A stretch of 64,000 nucleotides of DNA from Deltaproteobacteria bacterium (GTDB taxonomy: Bacteria > Myxococcota > XYA12-FULL-58-9 > JAFGEK01): contig JAFGEK010000133.1 in the NCBI GenBank assembly GCA_016931625.1, positions 1 to 64,000 of the forward strand. Direction: 5' to 3'. The first letter of the stretch is position 1, and each line of letters begins with the position of its first letter. This document shows positions 61,596-64,000 of this stretch, piece after piece. The notes under the pieces were generated by a model, which was not told where the DNA came from, ran no database searches, and saw only the letters and a program-made list of their open reading frames with translations. A program made the position numbers and the translations under genes.

Positions 61596-62213
61596 ATGAA
61601 TGTCGAGCAAGCTAATAAAAACATAAAAAATGAATCTAATAGTAGTTACTCATTCTCTGTGGTGTTAATTACTTTAATGAAAGGCATCACCTACCGCGAC
61701 AACGACAATAACCTGTGGCAATCATTAATTAATATGCAAAGCCGTGTACGTGAGCATATCGCACTAATGGGGCTAGAGCTTATCATTGATGATGCAGAGG
61801 GTTATGCGTATTTACGCCAACACTCGCCTGTTGACGGCGAGGCTGAATTGCCAAGGCTAGTGCCACGTCGTCCCCTTCCTTATGCGGTTAGTTTGCTATT
61901 AGTTCTTTTGCGCCAAAAATTGATTGAAAGTGATGCCCAAGGGGCTGACTCTCGTCTAATTTTAAACCGCGAGCAGATAATAGATCTTATGCGTGTTTTT
62001 TTAGCCGATAGCGGTAACGAGGCTCGCTTAGTTGATCGCATTGATACACTTATTAATAAAGTTATTGATTTGGGTTTTATACGCCGCTTGCGAAGCAATG
62101 AAAATGAGATTGAAGTCAAACGTATTCTTAAAGCCTTTGTTGATGCACAGTGGTTAAATGAATTTGAGCAACGCTTAGCCGAGTATCGTGAGCATAGTAC
62201 ACTTAATATTTAA
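61596..62213 (+). CDS. jetB: Wadjet JetB (DUF4194, MukE/KITE-like)
   Basis: 205 aa of the DUF4194 family, the MukE-like winged-helix subunit of the Wadjet complex. The LMKGITYRDNDNNLWQSL start and PRRPLPYAVSLLLVLLRQKLIE centre are typical. It binds JetA to form the non-SMC subcomplex. ATG 61596 follows an AGAGGG-type ribosome site. Confidence 0.9.
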   Translation: MNVEQANKNIKNESNSSYSFSVVLITLMKGITYRDNDNNLWQSLINMQSRVREHIALMGLELIIDDAEGYAYLRQHSPVDGEAELPRLVPRRPLPYAVSLLLVLLRQKLIESDAQGADSRLILNREQIIDLMRVFLADSGNEARLVDRIDTLINKVIDLGFIRRLRSNENEIEVKRILKAFVDAQWLNEFEQRLAEYREHSTLNI

Positions 62214-62240
62214 GCTTTGCTTTTTTAAGGATTGATAAAA

Positions 62241-64000
62241 ATGACAGTAATTGTAAATCAGAATTCTGAGTTGTTGCTCGACTTTTCTGATACTGATGAG
62301 CATAGTGGCTTTCGGCTAGTACAATTAGAAGTTTATAATTGGGGTACTTTTCATCATCATATATGGCAATTAAATCTAAACAGCGCTAACACTTTACTTA
62401 CTGGTGATATAGGTTCGGGCAAATCAACATTGGTTGATGCTATAACCACATTACTTGTGCCCCCACAAAAGCTTACTTTTAACAAGGCTGCAGGTGCCGA
62501 AGTACGCGAGCGCACGTTACGTTCGTATGTGCTTGGTTATTACAAAACTGAACGCAGTGAAACCAGTTTATCTGCGCGTCCTGTGGCGCTGCGTGAAGCA
62601 AACGACTACTCGGTCATTCTTTGTGTTTTTTTTAATAAAGGTTACAATCAATACGTCACTTTAGCGCAAGTGTTTTGGAGTAAAGATCTCGAAGGACAAC
62701 CAGCGCGATTTTTTATTGTTGCTGAATCACCATTTACTATTAGTAAACATTTTTCAGACTTTGGTTCTGATATTAGTGAGCTACGCAAACGTTTAAAAAA
62801 GTTATCGTGTACTGAAGTCTTCGATGCTTTTTCACATTATAGCGCATCTTTTCGTCGTCGCTTTGGTATCGAAAATGAACAAGCGCTTGAGTTGTTTAAC
62901 CAAACCGTATCAATGAAATCTGTTGGTAATCTTACTGACTTTGTTCGCCAGCATATGCTTGAAGCATTCGCCGTGGAAGAACGCGTTAAGGCGTTGATTG
63001 CTCACTATGATGATCTTAATCGGGTACACGCTGCGGTGCTTAAAGCCGAAGCACAAATTACTCAACTTACACCAATCGTCAATGATTGTAACCGTCACGC
63101 AGCATTAACTGAAGATGAAAAAGCGCAACGAGCTTGTCGTGATGCAATAATGCCATACTTTGCTAGTCTAAAGGTTAAGTTACTTGATAAGCGTTTGCGC
63201 AACCTTAATAGTGAAATTGAACAACTAGGTTATCAAATTGATGCAAAAAGCCAAGAGCGACGTGATCAGCAAATACAACGTGATGAGCTTAAAAGTGCTA
63301 TAAATGCTAATGGTGGTGATCGTCTTGAGCGTATCAAAGCTACAATAAACGAAAGAACTGAAAAAAAAGCTGTACGACAAAAACGCGCTGCACAATATGA
63401 ACGATTAGCCCGTGTTTTAGAAATGCCAATAGCGACTAATGCTGAAATATTTATTGCTAACCGCCATAGTATTGAAAATGAACGTATTACAACCACCCTA
63501 AAAGAAGCGCAGCACCAAAATGACCGTACTGAAGTAGAGGTTGAATTTAGAACTTTAAAAACCCAACATGAAGAAATCAATCGCGAGATTAATTCGTTAA
63601 AACAACGACGCAGTAGCATACCATTACGCAATTTAGATTTACGTACCAAGTTATGTGAAGAACTCAATTTAACCGACGAAGCGCTGCCTTTTGCTGGCGA
63701 ATTATTGCAAGTGCATGAAGACGCCCATATTTGGGAAGGTGCAATTGAACGAGTGCTGCATAATTTTGGTCTTTCTTTGTTAGTCCGCGACACTGAATAT
63801 AGTCGGGTCGCCGAGTGGGTTAACAACACGCATTTAGGTAGTCGCTTAGTCTATTATCGCATACATTTAAATGTTGGCGTTAGCGACACTGGCAATTGGC
63901 CGCCAACATCGTTGATGCATAAAATAGCAATTCGCCCTGACAGTGAATTTTATAACTGGTTAGAGGCTGAAATTCTTCGACGTTTTAATTATACCTGTTG
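62241..64000 (+). CDS. jetC: Wadjet JetC (SMC-like ATPase), 3' end beyond window
   Basis: Begins at ATG 62241 behind AAGGA and stays open to base 64000 (586 codons seen). The start reads LEVYNWGTFHHHIWQL...LLTGDIGSGKST, the JetC/MukB type head with Walker A GDIGSGKST at residues 55-63, then VDAITTLLVPPQKLTFNKAAG. Long helices typical of a coiled coil follow (from about 300). JetC is the SMC-like motor that loops circular plasmid DNA; JetD, the topoisomerase VI-like nuclease, should come next. The remaining ~500 codons and jetD lie outside. Confidence 0.92.
   Translation, partial: MTVIVNQNSELLLDFSDTDEHSGFRLVQLEVYNWGTFHHHIWQLNLNSANTLLTGDIGSGKSTLVDAITTLLVPPQKLTFNKAAGAEVRERTLRSYVLGYYKTERSETSLSARPVALREANDYSVILCVFFNKGYNQYVTLAQVFWSKDLEGQPARFFIVAESPFTISKHFSDFGSDISELRKRLKKLSCTEVFDAFSHYSASFRRRFGIENEQALELFNQTVSMKSVGNLTDFVRQHMLEAFAVEERVKALIAHYDDLNRVHAAVLKAEAQITQLTPIVNDCNRHAALTEDEKAQRACRDAIMPYFASLKVKLLDKRLRNLNSEIEQLGYQIDAKSQERRDQQIQRDELKSAINANGGDRLERIKATINERTEKKAVRQKRAAQYERLARVLEMPIATNAEIFIANRHSIENERITTTLKEAQHQNDRTEVEVEFRTLKTQHEEINREINSLKQRRSSIPLRNLDLRTKLCEELNLTDEALPFAGELLQVHEDAHIWEGAIERVLHNFGLSLLVRDTEYSRVAEWVNNTHLGSRLVYYRIHLNVGVSDTGNWPPTSLMHKIAIRPDSEFYNWLEAEILRRFNYTC

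Noticed and set aside
1-64000. CRISPR array
   Set aside because: No regularly spaced repeats with unique spacers seen; the only tandem repeats are inside coding regions or are single duplications.

Overview
The window looks like the chromosome of a Gram-negative bacterium of the old Deltaproteobacteria / Myxococcota / Bradymonadota sphere. The evidence is the secreted repertoire (Cys-rich lipoproteins with VWA, VWD, RCC1, FG-GAP and FnIII domains), a eukaryote-like Ser/Thr kinase, an NtrC-type two-component pair, RNase J together with RNase E/G, and a LexA of the usual length. Most of it is AT-rich: I counted 19 G+C in the 60 bases 12601-12660 and 21 in 22081-22140. A block at 41-49.5 kb is richer (31 of 60 at 44101-44160, 36 of 60 at 48421-48480). 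An [FeFe]-hydrogenase remnant hints at anaerobic ancestry. The lineage is an inference from gene content only.

Layout. 0-1.5 kb is a graveyard: a REP-like palindrome, a decaying HigBA module, a gene broken by a 10-bp tandem duplication, and an IS3 orfB fragment. 1.5-9.3 kb holds small secreted proteins, a polysaccharide deacetylase, a collagen-like lipoprotein and a VWD/TSP1-like/fibrinogen-like protein. 9.5-17.2 kb is a three-gene minus-strand cluster (LysM protein, unknown 460 aa protein, 1754 aa papain-like + M23-like protein), all without signal peptides; it resembles a contractile-injection effector cassette. 17.6-18.4 kb is an internally deleted [FeFe] hydrogenase. 18.8-23.5 kb holds a GAF-GGDEF cyclase, a fused homocysteine methyltransferase/methylene-THF reductase and an O-antigen-type ABC exporter. 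23.5-27.3 kb is a small island of toxin-antitoxin-like genes (nucleotidyltransferase pair, VapBC-like pair, orphan Phd antitoxin, DUF4143 ATPase). 27.4-32.3 kb (minus) is a redox operon: Rieske, cytochrome b, seven-heme cytochrome c, gluconate-dehydrogenase-subunit-3-like protein and GMC oxidoreductase. 32.4-41.1 kb holds lexA, a sigma factor, a giant VWA/Cys-rich lipoprotein, a Ser/Thr kinase, an alpha/beta hydrolase and a GH43 lipoprotein.

41.3-49.5 kb is a plus-strand run of three very large secreted beta-propeller/VWA proteins with higher GC. 50-60 kb is mostly housekeeping: Schlafen/AlbA-type protein, tRNA-Leu(GAG)-secG, RNase J, a two-component pair, RNase E/G and an MFS transporter. 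60.1 kb to the end is the start of a Wadjet (JetABC...) plasmid-defence operon; jetC runs off the window and jetD is not visible.

Genes that plausibly work together: the redox operon passes electrons from an organic substrate into a Rieske/cytochrome b complex; the HK-RR pair forms a sigma-54-dependent circuit; JetABC form an SMC-like complex; the 9.5-17.2 kb genes look co-expressed. The best candidates for something not yet described are the 9.5-17.2 kb cluster, the GMC-Rieske/b-heptaheme module and the VWA protein whose fold is interrupted by twelve Cys-rich repeats.
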